Below, one piece after another: positions 56,815 to 64,000 of a stretch of 64,000 bases of DNA (position 1 is its first letter; each line of letters opens with the position of its first letter). Made by a program: the position numbers and the translations under genes. The notes below the pieces were generated by a model. It did no database searches, had not been told where the DNA came from, and was given only the letters and a program-made list of their open reading frames with translations. The stretch is from NCBI RefSeq assembly GCF_014649715.1, contig NZ_BMTO01000001.1, forward strand, positions 354,446 to 418,445. The letters run 5' to 3'. Origin of the DNA: Streptomyces lateritius (GTDB lineage: Bacteria > Actinomycetota > Actinomycetes > Streptomycetales > Streptomycetaceae).

Positions 56815-57876
56815 TCAAGCGTAATGGCCGCCGGGACCGCGTCGTCCGGCCCGCCCGTACGCGGCTCCCCGCCCGCCCCCGGGCACGGCTCCGCGCAGCG
56901 GCATAGTCCGGGCCACTTCGGTCCGTACACCGTCCCGCGCGTCCAGGAAACGCCCCAGCGGATCGGCCCCGACGAACGCCCAGGGAAAGGACGTGGCGTA
57001 CGGCCCGATCCTGCGGAACTCCTCCAGCGCGTCCGGCCAGCGCCCGCGCCGGACCAGCACGCACACCAGCAGATTCCGGACCTCCGCCGGCCAGGGATCG
57101 CCCGCCGGATACTCCCGGGACAGCTGGATGCCCCGGTCCGCCGCCTCGTCGAACCGCTGCTCCTGCAGGGGCCCCGAGCCGGTGAGGAGCTGCGCGAAGG
57201 CGGCGCGTACGGGCAGGGCCTGGATCAGCGAGCCGGGCAGCGCGTCCTCGGCGGCCTGCTCGGCGAAGTCCAGGCACTCGCGGTGCGAGCCGTACCACTG
57301 GGCCGAGAGGTACTTCAGCGCGGCCACATGGCAGCCGTAGTGGTGCGGCGAGCGGCGCACGGCCTGCTCCCACAGCGACTCGAAGGCGGTGTGCGCGGCG
57401 TGCGTGCCGCGCGCGTGGTCCAGCGCCAGCCGCCAGGGCACCGGGTCGCGCGGCGACACCTCGGCGGCGGCGTCGATCAGCGGCCCGAGCTCGCGCAGCC
57501 GTTCCGCGCGCGCCGGCGACTGCCAGGCCCTGCGCACCGCCAGCTCCGCCTTGACGAGCAGCGCGTCCGGGTCGCGGGGCGCGGCGGCCAGCCACCGGGC
57601 AAGCCAGTCCTCACGGCTGTACGCGAACGTGGCGAGGCGCGCCACGTACCGGTCCCGGTTCTCCCACTCGGCGGCGTCCCGGGTCGTCGCGAGCAGCTCG
57701 GCCGCCGGCTCGTGGTCGGCGAGGGCGGCCGCCACCAGTGCCGGGGCGAGCCGTTCGTCCGGCGCGTCGAGCAGCACGTCGTCGTCCGGCGGCATGGCGG
57801 CGGCGAGCCGCGGAGCGTGCCGGACCGTGCGGGCGTTCCCGATCAGGGCGCGGAGGAATGACATGGTGCGGACCAT
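56815..57876 (-). CDS. TPR-like conserved hypothetical protein
   Basis: A 353-residue, mostly alpha-helical soluble protein. The repeated helix pairs (for example HRECLDFAEQAAEDALPGSLIQ and NLLVCVLVRRGRWPDALEEF-like segments) suggest a tetratricopeptide-like solenoid. I do not recognise a specific family; similar genes occur next to the Lon-N gene in Streptomyces. ATG 57876 or ATG 57864 may be used; neither has a strong ribosome site. The 3' end nearly overlaps the Lon-N start. Confidence 0.75.
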   Translation of the reverse strand: MVRTMSFLRALIGNARTVRHAPRLAAAMPPDDDVLLDAPDERLAPALVAAALADHEPAAELLATTRDAAEWENRDRYVARLATFAYSREDWLARWLAAAPRDPDALLVKAELAVRRAWQSPARAERLRELGPLIDAAAEVSPRDPVPWRLALDHARGTHAAHTAFESLWEQAVRRSPHHYGCHVAALKYLSAQWYGSHRECLDFAEQAAEDALPGSLIQALPVRAAFAQLLTGSGPLQEQRFDEAADRGIQLSREYPAGDPWPAEVRNLLVCVLVRRGRWPDALEEFRRIGPYATSFPWAFVGADPLGRFLDARDGVRTEVARTMPLRGAVPGGGRGAAYGRAGRRGPGGHYA

Positions 57877-58017
57877 TGAAAACCGCAGGTGAGGGCGGCG
57901 CCAGTGGGGGACTGTGAAGCTTTGGTGGCGGCGGGAAAGTTGTCCTGCACGAGGTCAAGACAGGGTAAAGAAAGCGGTGGGGGTCGAGCAGGATCGGACC
58001 CCCTTGCGACCCTCCCG

Positions 58018-59619
58018 TCACCCCCGCCGCAGCAGCCTCGACGCCCCCGCCGCCACCGTCGTCGCCAGCACCCATCCCAGGAGGATGAGCACCGTCGCGG
58101 CCCACTGCCAGAGGCCCTCCAGACGCCAGTAGCCGTCCTGGCCCAGGTTGATCACCGGCAGCAGCAGATCGAGCGCGTACAGCGGGGCGTTCCACCGAGG
58201 GGACTCCTCCGCCTTCAGCGGGACCGGGTCGTAGCGGGAGAACGCCACCGCACCGGCCGCCCACAGCACCGCCATCCACAGGGCCGCCCGGCCCGGCCGG
58301 TAGCCGTAGGCCACCGTCCAGTCCTGGAGGTAGCCCCACAGCTTGCCCGCCACCGGCAGCGTTTCCCGGCGCCGGCGCTGCTTGGCGAGCAGCACCACCC
58401 GGGCGTCCGCGTCCTCCCCGCTGGTGCGCAGCACCGTCGCCAGCCGTTCGTACGGCTCCGGGGCGTACTCCGGGGTCGCCGCCGCCACCCACTCCAGGCG
58501 GCGGGCCAGCGGAAAGTGGCCGTACGGCACCAGGTTCTCGTAGACGAAGCCGTTCATGGACAGACCTCCCGGGCCCGGCCAGCTGGTGGAGAGGTCGATC
58601 AGCGTCACCACCTTCGCGCCGTTGAGCACCACCCGGCCCTCCTCGGGCGGCTCCCCGTTGAACCGCAGCTCGGGCGTCACGATCCGGCGCAGCGACACCT
58701 CCTCGCGGAGCGCCCCGTTCAGCACGAACCGGGCGTAGTGCAGGTCCACCGCGTCACCGAACCGCCCGTCGTCCAGCCGCACCCCGCCGTGGCACTCGAC
58801 CGGCTTGCGCCGCGCCCCGCTCATCGGGGTGTACCCGATGCCGTACGGGGGAGTGGCCGTGGCGTTCCCCGACCCTTCGTACACCCACGCCGCGTTCAGA
58901 TAGAGCGAACGCTCCACCGTCAGCTGCGGCGCGTTCAACGCCCGGCGCTGCTGCGCGCCGCGCAGCACGCTGCCGCGCAGGCTCAGCGACACCCCCACCT
59001 TCGCCCCGCGCAGGCTCAGCTCCCCGTGGGCCTCGATCAGCTCCGCCTGGAGATCCTGAGCCACCACCAGGCCGTCGGCGGTGATCGCCCGGCCGCGCCG
59101 GTCCGGCCAGACCTGGATCTGGTTGATCAGGAGGTCCGTGCCGATCTGCGCGTCCGTCAGCCGTATGCCGCGCTCCACCCGGCAGCGCGGCAGGTGGAGA
59201 TCGCCCTGCGTGTGCAGCCGCGCCGCCTCCAGGCGGGGTATCGCGCACTCGACCATCCGCAGCGTTCCGAAGTGCGCCTCCGGCAGCACGATCTCCTGGT
59301 CGAAACGGCAGCGGTTCATCTCCACGTACGGCCCTATCGCCCCGCCCGCCAGGTCCAGGACCCCCGTGATCCGCACCCCGCGCAGCTTGAGCGCCGCGAC
59401 CCGCCCGGCCTGCGGCGACGGCCCGTCGAGCAGCAGCAGCCCCAGCACCTCGGCGCGCACACTGCGCTCGTCCCCCCACGGGTGCTGTCCGAACGGATCG
59501 TCCCGCGCCGCGTCTCCCTCGCTCAGATCACAGGTCCTGCCGATCCGGAACGCCCGCCACATGATCCGCTCGGGACCCGTGAGACCGTCCGGCATACCGT
59601 CCTCGTGCGGCTCGGTCAC
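58018..59619 (-). CDS. Pentapeptide-like beta-helix membrane protein
   Basis: A 533-residue protein. Residues about 65-330 contain repeated short beta-strand motifs such as LKLRGVRITGVLDLAGGAIG and LSLRGAKVGVSLSLRGSVL with a ~20-residue period, suggesting a right-handed beta-helix related to pentapeptide-repeat folds. Near the C-terminus, after about 410, are three to four membrane helices (AALWMAVLWAAGAVAF, about 428-443, and later ones). Homologues are sometimes labelled membrane-associated oxidoreductases, but no redox motif is visible. GTG 59619 has a GAGGGGG ribosome site. Function unknown. Confidence 0.8.
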   Translation of the reverse strand: MTEPHEDGMPDGLTGPERIMWRAFRIGRTCDLSEGDAARDDPFGQHPWGDERSVRAEVLGLLLLDGPSPQAGRVAALKLRGVRITGVLDLAGGAIGPYVEMNRCRFDQEIVLPEAHFGTLRMVECAIPRLEAARLHTQGDLHLPRCRVERGIRLTDAQIGTDLLINQIQVWPDRRGRAITADGLVVAQDLQAELIEAHGELSLRGAKVGVSLSLRGSVLRGAQQRRALNAPQLTVERSLYLNAAWVYEGSGNATATPPYGIGYTPMSGARRKPVECHGGVRLDDGRFGDAVDLHYARFVLNGALREEVSLRRIVTPELRFNGEPPEEGRVVLNGAKVVTLIDLSTSWPGPGGLSMNGFVYENLVPYGHFPLARRLEWVAAATPEYAPEPYERLATVLRTSGEDADARVVLLAKQRRRRETLPVAGKLWGYLQDWTVAYGYRPGRAALWMAVLWAAGAVAFSRYDPVPLKAEESPRWNAPLYALDLLLPVINLGQDGYWRLEGLWQWAATVLILLGWVLATTVAAGASRLLRRG

Positions 59620-59793
59620 TGCCGCCCCCTCGCTTTCCACGAACCCGCTTCCCTGGATTCGTACAGCCGTTCTTCCCGCTGAGTGACGGACTGAACGCTA
59701 ACGGTCAGCTGTGGCGACAAGACGCCACTGTGGCGCGTATCAGCCAGTGATACGGACGACCGACGCTTGTGGGGCGTCTGCGAGAATTGACCC

Positions 59794-61134
59794 GTGATCT
59801 CTCGTATCGACCTGCGCGGCGACGCCCTCCCCGAGGGTGGCGCACTGCGCGACCTGCTGCCCCGTGCCGAGTTCGACGTGGAAGCCGCCCTGGAGAAGGT
59901 GCGGCCCATCTGCGAGGACGTACGGCATCATGGCGCGGCCGCAGTGATCGACTACGGCGAGAAGTTCGACGGCGTCCGCGTCACCGACCTGCGCGTCCCG
60001 GCCGAGACGATCGCCCGCGCCCTCGACGAGCTGGACCCGGCCGTCCGGGCCGCCCTGGAGGAGTCCATCCGCCGGGCCAGGATCGTCCACCGCGAGCAGC
60101 GCCGCACCACCCACACCACCCAGGTCGTGCCCGGCGGTACGGTCACCGAGAAGTGGGTCCCGGTCGAGCGCGTGGGGCTCTACGTCCCCGGCGGCCGCTC
60201 CGTCTACCCCTCGTCCGTCGTCATGAACGTGGTCCCCGCCCAGGAGGCCGGCGTCGAGGGCGTCGCGATCGCGTCGCCGCCCCAGAAGGAGTTCGGCGGC
60301 CTGCCCCACCCGACGATCCTCGCCGCGTGCGCGCTGCTCGGCGTCGACGAGGTGTACGCCGCGGGCGGTGCCCAGGCCATCGCCATGTTCGCGTACGGCA
60401 CCGAGGGCACCGAGGACGCGCCCGGCTGCGCTCCCGTCAACCTGGTCACCGGCCCCGGCAACATCTACGTCGCCGCCGCCAAGCGCCTCCTCAAGGGCCG
60501 CATCGGCATCGACGCCGAGGCGGGCCCGACCGAGATCGCGATCCTGGCCGACTCCACCGCCGACCCCGTCCACGTCGCGGCCGACCTCATCAGCCAGGCC
60601 GAGCACGACCCGATGGCCGCCGCCGTCCTGGTCACCGACTCCGAGGAGCTGGCCCGGGCCACCGAGGCCGAGCTGAAGACCCAGGTCGCCGCCTCCAAGC
60701 ACATCGAGGACCGGATCGTCCCGGCGCTGGCCGGAAAGCAGTCCGCGATCGTCCTCGTCAGCGACCTCGAGGACGGCCTCAAGGTCGTCGACGCGTACGG
60801 CGCCGAGCACCTGGAGATCCAGACCGCCGACGCCGCCGCCCGCGCGGACCGGGTCCGCAACGCCGGCGCGATCTTCGTCGGCCCCTGGGCACCGGTCTCC
60901 CTCGGCGACTACTGCGCCGGGTCGAACCACGTCCTGCCCACCGGCGGCTGCGCCTGCCACTCCTCGGGCCTGTCCGTGCAGTCCTTCCTGCGCGGAATCC
61001 ACATCGTGGACTACACCCGCGACGCCCTCGCCGATGTCACCCACCACGTGGTGACGCTCGCGGAGGCGGAGGACCTGCCCGCACACGGAGCCGCGCTCAA
61101 GGCCCGGTTCGGATGGAAGGTTCCGCAGGCATGA
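59794..61134 (+). CDS. hisD: Histidinol dehydrogenase HisD
   Basis: A 446-residue NAD- and zinc-dependent enzyme catalysing the last two steps, histidinol to histidine. Landmarks are [15 protein letters not shown] (about 133-147), [15 protein letters not shown] (about 221-235), the [12 protein letters not shown] strand and [17 protein letters not shown] (about 369-385), which carry zinc and substrate residues. First gene of the his operon in this window. GTG 59794 fits the family; the stop overlaps hisC (ATGA). Confidence 0.97.
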   Translation: MISRIDLRGDALPEGGALRDLLPRAEFDVEAALEKVRPICEDVRHHGAAAVIDYGEKFDGVRVTDLRVPAETIARALDELDPAVRAALEESIRRARIVHREQRRTTHTTQVVPGGTVTEKWVPVERVGLYVPGGRSVYPSSVVMNVVPAQEAGVEGVAIASPPQKEFGGLPHPTILAACALLGVDEVYAAGGAQAIAMFAYGTEGTEDAPGCAPVNLVTGPGNIYVAAAKRLLKGRIGIDAEAGPTEIAILADSTADPVHVAADLISQAEHDPMAAAVLVTDSEELARATEAELKTQVAASKHIEDRIVPALAGKQSAIVLVSDLEDGLKVVDAYGAEHLEIQTADAAARADRVRNAGAIFVGPWAPVSLGDYCAGSNHVLPTGGCACHSSGLSVQSFLRGIHIVDYTRDALADVTHHVVTLAEAEDLPAHGAALKARFGWKVPQA

Positions 61135-62264
61135 CCGACACCGTCGACTCCCTCCGCATCGACGACCTCCCCATCCGCGACGAGCTGCGCGGCAAGTCCC
61201 CGTACGGCGCGCCGCAGCTCGAAGTCCCCGTCCAGCTCAACACCAACGAGAACCCCTACCCGCTGCCCGAGCCCCTCGTGGCCCGGATCGCGGAGCGCGT
61301 CGCCGAGGCCGCCCGCGGCCTCAACCGCTACCCCGACCGGGACGCGATCGAGCTGCGCACCGAGCTCGCCCGCTACCTCACCCGTACCGGAAAGCACCCG
61401 GTCGCCGTCGAGAACGTCTGGGCCGCCAACGGCTCCAACGAGGTCCTCCAGCAGCTGCTGCAGACCTTCGGCGGCCCCGGCCGTACGGCCATCGGCTTCG
61501 AACCCTCGTACTCGATGCACGGCCTCATCGCACGCGGCACCGGCACCGGCTGGATCTCCGGACCGCGCAACGCCGATTTCACCATCGACGTGGAGGCGGC
61601 CGAGCGGGCGATCGCCGAGCACCGTCCGGACGTCGTCTTCATCACCTCGCCCAACAACCCGACGGGCACGGCCGTCGAGGCCGAGACCGTCCTGGCGCTG
61701 TACGAGGCCGCCCAGGCCGCCAAGCCCTCGCTGGTGGTGGTCGACGAGGCGTACGTCGAGTTCAGCCACCGCGACTCGCTGCTGCCGCTGATCGAGGGCC
61801 GGCCCCACCTGGTCGTCTCCCGCACCATGTCGAAGGCCTTCGGGGCCGCCGGGCTCCGCCTCGGCTACCTCGCCGCCCACCCCGCCGTGGTCGACGCCGT
61901 GCAGCTCGTACGCCTGCCGTACCACCTCTCCGCCGTCACCCAGGCCACCGCGCTCGCCGCCCTGGAGCACACCGACACCCTCCTCGGGTACGTCGAACAG
62001 CTCAAGGCCGAGCGGGACCGCCTCGTCACCGAGTTGCGGGCGATCGGCTGCGAGGTCACCGAGTCCGACGCCAACTTCGTCCAGTTCGGCCACTTCGACG
62101 GAGCCGAGGGCTCCCACGCGGCCTGGCAGAAGATCCTCGACCGGGGCGTCCTGGTCCGGGACAACGGCGTACCGGGCTGGCTGCGGGTCACCGCCGGCAC
62201 CCCCGAAGAGAACGACGCGTTCCTCGATGCGGTACGCGCTTTGAAGAAGGAGCAGAGTTCATGA
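61131..62264 (+). CDS. hisC: Histidinol-phosphate aminotransferase HisC
   Basis: A 377-residue PLP-dependent class II-like aminotransferase that converts imidazole acetol phosphate to histidinol phosphate. The substrate region [14 protein letters not shown] (about 37-50), [11 protein letters not shown] and the PLP-lysine motif [16 protein letters not shown] (about 230-245) are intact. ATG 61131 overlaps the hisD stop, and its own stop overlaps hisB. Confidence 0.97.
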   Translation: MTDTVDSLRIDDLPIRDELRGKSPYGAPQLEVPVQLNTNENPYPLPEPLVARIAERVAEAARGLNRYPDRDAIELRTELARYLTRTGKHPVAVENVWAANGSNEVLQQLLQTFGGPGRTAIGFEPSYSMHGLIARGTGTGWISGPRNADFTIDVEAAERAIAEHRPDVVFITSPNNPTGTAVEAETVLALYEAAQAAKPSLVVVDEAYVEFSHRDSLLPLIEGRPHLVVSRTMSKAFGAAGLRLGYLAAHPAVVDAVQLVRLPYHLSAVTQATALAALEHTDTLLGYVEQLKAERDRLVTELRAIGCEVTESDANFVQFGHFDGAEGSHAAWQKILDRGVLVRDNGVPGWLRVTAGTPEENDAFLDAVRALKKEQSS

Positions 62265-62854
62265 GCCGCGTAGGACGGGTCGAACGCACCACCAAGGAGA
62301 CCTCCGTCGTCGTCGAGATCGACCTCGACGGAACCGGCAAGGTCGACGTCGCCACCGGCGTCGGCTTCTACGACCACATGCTCGACCAGCTCGGCCGCCA
62401 CGGCCTGTTCGACCTCACCGTCAAGACCGACGGCGACCTGCACATCGACTCCCACCACACCATCGAGGACACGGCCCTCGCCCTCGGCGCCGCCTTCAAG
62501 CAGGCGCTCGGCGACAAGGTCGGCATCTACCGCTTCGGCAACTGCACCGTCCCGCTGGACGAGTCGCTCGCCCAGGTGACCGTCGACCTCTCAGGCCGCC
62601 CCTACCTGGTCCACACCGAGCCCGAGAACATGGCGCCGATGATCGGCTCCTACGACACGACGATGACCCGGCACATCTTCGAGTCCTTCGTGGCGCAGGC
62701 GCAGATCGCGCTCCACATCCACGTGCCGTACGGGCGCAACGCCCACCACATCGTGGAGTGCCAGTTCAAGGCGCTCGCCCGGGCCCTGCGCTACGCCTCC
62801 GAGCGCGACCCGCGCGCGGCCGGCATCCTGCCGTCCACGAAGGGCGCCCTCTAA
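62261..62854 (+). CDS. hisB: Imidazoleglycerol-phosphate dehydratase HisB
   Basis: A 197-residue manganese enzyme; here a monofunctional dehydratase without the phosphatase domain found in enterobacteria. Metal-binding histidine motifs are [14 protein letters not shown] (about 37-50), [14 protein letters not shown] (about 66-79) and [13 protein letters not shown] (about 163-175). ATG 62261 overlaps the hisC stop. A small membrane ORF starts 4 bp after its stop. Confidence 0.97.
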   Translation: MSRVGRVERTTKETSVVVEIDLDGTGKVDVATGVGFYDHMLDQLGRHGLFDLTVKTDGDLHIDSHHTIEDTALALGAAFKQALGDKVGIYRFGNCTVPLDESLAQVTVDLSGRPYLVHTEPENMAPMIGSYDTTMTRHIFESFVAQAQIALHIHVPYGRNAHHIVECQFKALARALRYASERDPRAAGILPSTKGAL

Positions 62855-62858
62855 CCCC

Positions 62859-63026
62859 ATGACCGGCCTCTCCACCATCCTCATCGTCGTCGGGCTCTTC
62901 CTCGCCGGCGGTGTGTACTCCTTCTCCAAGCAGAAGCTGCCCAAGGGCGTGATCGCCGTCCTCGCCATCGCCTCCGTGATGTGCCTGGTCGCCGGCGTCC
63001 TGCGGATTCAGGGAATCTGGGAATGA
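62859..63026 (+). CDS. Small membrane protein (55 aa) in the his operon
   Basis: ATG 62859, 4 bp after hisB, opens a 55-codon frame ending at 63026, where its TGA overlaps the hisH ATG (ATGA). The product has two hydrophobic segments (about 4-20 and 30-47) separated by a basic KQKLPKG turn, so it should be a hairpin membrane peptide. Codon third positions are G/C-rich like true genes. No homology is asserted, but small membrane proteins at this position are annotated in other Streptomyces. It could also act in coupling hisB to hisH translation. Confidence 0.6.
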   Translation: MTGLSTILIVVGLFLAGGVYSFSKQKLPKGVIAVLAIASVMCLVAGVLRIQGIWE

Positions 63027-63673
63027 GCGCTACCAAGCCGCAGAAGAAGGTCGTCGTCTTCGACTACGGATTCGGCAACGTCCGCTCCGCGGAGCGGGCC
63101 CTCGCCCACGTCGGCGCCGACGTCGAGATCACCCGCGACTACGACACCGCCATGAACGCCGACGGACTCCTCGTCCCCGGCGTCGGAGCCTTCTCCGCCT
63201 GTATGCAGGGCCTCAGGGCGGCGCGCGGCGAATGGATCGTCGACCGCCGCCTCTCCGGCGGCCGCCCCGTCATGGGCATCTGCGTCGGCATGCAGATCCT
63301 CTTCGCCCGTGGCATCGAGCACGGCGTGGAGACCGAGGGCCTCGACGAATGGCCCGGTACGGTCGAGCCGCTGAAGGCCCCGATCGTGCCCCACATGGGC
63401 TGGAACACGGTCGACGCACCGCAGGACAGCGAGCTGTTCGCGGGGCTCGACGCCGACGCCCGGTTCTACTTCGTGCACTCCTACGCGGTGCGCGAGTGGA
63501 CCCTGGAGGTCGGCAACCCCAAGATCCGCGCCCCCAAGGTCACCTGGGCCACCCACGGCGAGCCGTTCGTCGCCGCCGTCGAGAACGGCGCCCTGTGGGC
63601 GACCCAGTTCCACCCCGAGAAGTCCGGCGACGCCGGCGCCCAGCTCCTCACCAACTGGATCGAGACCCTCTGA
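63023..63673 (+). CDS. hisH: Imidazole glycerol phosphate synthase glutaminase subunit HisH
   Basis: A 216-residue class I glutamine amidotransferase that delivers ammonia to His[13 protein letters not shown] (about 50-61) shapes the oxyanion loop, the nucleophile Cys is in GICVGMQIL (about 90-98), and the His/Glu pair is in [10 protein letters not shown] (about 196-205). ATG 63023 overlaps the 55-aa ORF stop; an upstream in-frame start at 62981 is less likely. The priA gene follows 2 bp later. Confidence 0.97.
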   Translation: MSATKPQKKVVVFDYGFGNVRSAERALAHVGADVEITRDYDTAMNADGLLVPGVGAFSACMQGLRAARGEWIVDRRLSGGRPVMGICVGMQILFARGIEHGVETEGLDEWPGTVEPLKAPIVPHMGWNTVDAPQDSELFAGLDADARFYFVHSYAVREWTLEVGNPKIRAPKVTWATHGEPFVAAVENGALWATQFHPEKSGDAGAQLLTNWIETL

Positions 63674-63675
63674 TC

Positions 63676-64000
63676 ATGGCTCAGAAGCTTGAACTCCTCC
63701 CCGCCGTCGACGTCCGCGACGGCCAGGCCGTCCGCCTCGTGCACGGCGAGTCCGGTACCGAAACCTCCTACGGCTCCCCGCTGGAGGCCGCCCTCGCCTG
63801 GCAGCGCTCCGGCGCCGAGTGGCTGCACCTGGTCGACCTCGACGCCGCCTTCGGCACCGGGGACAACCGGGAGCTGATCGCCGAGGTCGCCCGCGCCATG
63901 GACATCAAGGTCGAGCTGTCCGGCGGCATCCGCGACGACGCCTCGCTCGCCGCCGCCCTCGCCACCGGCTGCACCCGCGTCAACCTGGGCACCGCCGCGC
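63676..64000 (+). CDS. priA: PriA, bifunctional HisA/TrpF isomerase (partial, 3' end outside window)
   Basis: The first 108 residues of a (beta/alpha)8 isomerase. It begins [20 protein letters not shown], with the catalytic Asp near residue 11, and continues [16 protein letters not shown] and [10 protein letters not shown], the phosphate-binding strand. In actinobacteria this enzyme (PriA) serves both histidine and tryptophan synthesis; the dual role is inferred from lineage and the his context, as the trpF gene cannot be checked. ATG 63676 starts 2 bp after hisH. Confidence 0.92.
   Translation, partial: MAQKLELLPAVDVRDGQAVRLVHGESGTETSYGSPLEAALAWQRSGAEWLHLVDLDAAFGTGDNRELIAEVARAMDIKVELSGGIRDDASLAAALATGCTRVNLGTAA

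Overview
The window is a very GC-rich, actinobacterial chromosome segment, almost certainly from a Streptomyces or a close relative. The evidence is the strong G/C bias at third codon positions, frequent GTG starts, GTGA/ATGA start-stop overlaps, and a division and cell-wall (dcw) cluster in actinobacterial order. That cluster runs on through sepF, a YggT gene and divIVA, followed by ileS with a T-box leader, then lspA, an RluD-type gene, dnaE and a his operon containing priA. No rRNA, tRNA, CRISPR array, prophage or complete insertion sequence was seen. This is core chromosome, and most genes are recognisable housekeeping or conserved lineage genes.

Layout. 1-3602 (minus): a putative operon of a degenerate ABC-type ATPase, a YhgE/Pip-type membrane protein and a TetR regulator (cut by the window edge), read from one promoter that abuts a perfect 26-bp palindrome. 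3691-5795 (plus): a HEPN-type protein, a methyltransferase, and a DUF3040 membrane protein preceded by an apparently structured leader. 5968-11477 (minus): transglutaminase, DUF58 and MoxR genes overlapping end to start, then a beta-carbonic anhydrase. 11653-29719 (plus): the dcw cluster rsmH-ftsL-ftsI-murE-murF-mraY-murD-ftsW-murG-ftsQ-ftsZ-pgeF-yggS-sepF-yggT-divIVA, with a HrdB-like promoter and structured leader before rsmH, extra promoters before ftsZ, and a strong terminator after divIVA. Neither murC nor ftsA lies in the cluster and no mraZ precedes it. 29720-30250: a gene-free stretch of hairpins and ~60-bp degenerate tandem repeats. 30251-33666 (minus): ileS behind a translational T-box. 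33973-37180 (plus): a histone-H1-like/DksA fusion, lspA, a pseudouridine synthase and a GNAT gene. 37180-47205: transporter, channel, hydrolase, secreted metalloprotease, PhoD phosphatase, DsbA-like protein and a DUF2252 protein. 47384-55357: dnaE, a 57-aa hydrophilic protein, a NYN-domain protein, an ABC-2 type transporter pair and a DUF2567-like protein. 55555-59619 (minus): YbaK, a Lon-N protein, a TPR-like protein and a beta-helix membrane protein. 59794-64000 (plus): hisD-hisC-hisB-small membrane ORF-hisH-priA, the last cut by the window end.

How the genes work together. The dcw cluster supplies cytoplasmic peptidoglycan precursors (MurE, MurF, MurD), the lipid-linked steps (MraY, MurG), the septal synthase (FtsW/FtsI), the divisome core (FtsL, FtsQ, FtsZ, SepF) and the polar growth organiser DivIVA. 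The his genes encode steps from imidazole glycerol phosphate synthesis to histidinol oxidation, with PriA shared with tryptophan synthesis in this lineage.

The least explained elements are: (i) the leader before the DUF3040 gene with three nested complementary helices, (ii) a dispersed element present three times (37180, 44127, about 55418) with matching ends, (iii) a 35-codon ORF joining rsmH to ftsL, (iv) the ATPase with Arg in place of the Walker A Lys, and (v) a 55-codon membrane peptide overlapping hisH. No wholly new multi-gene system could be demonstrated from sequence alone.
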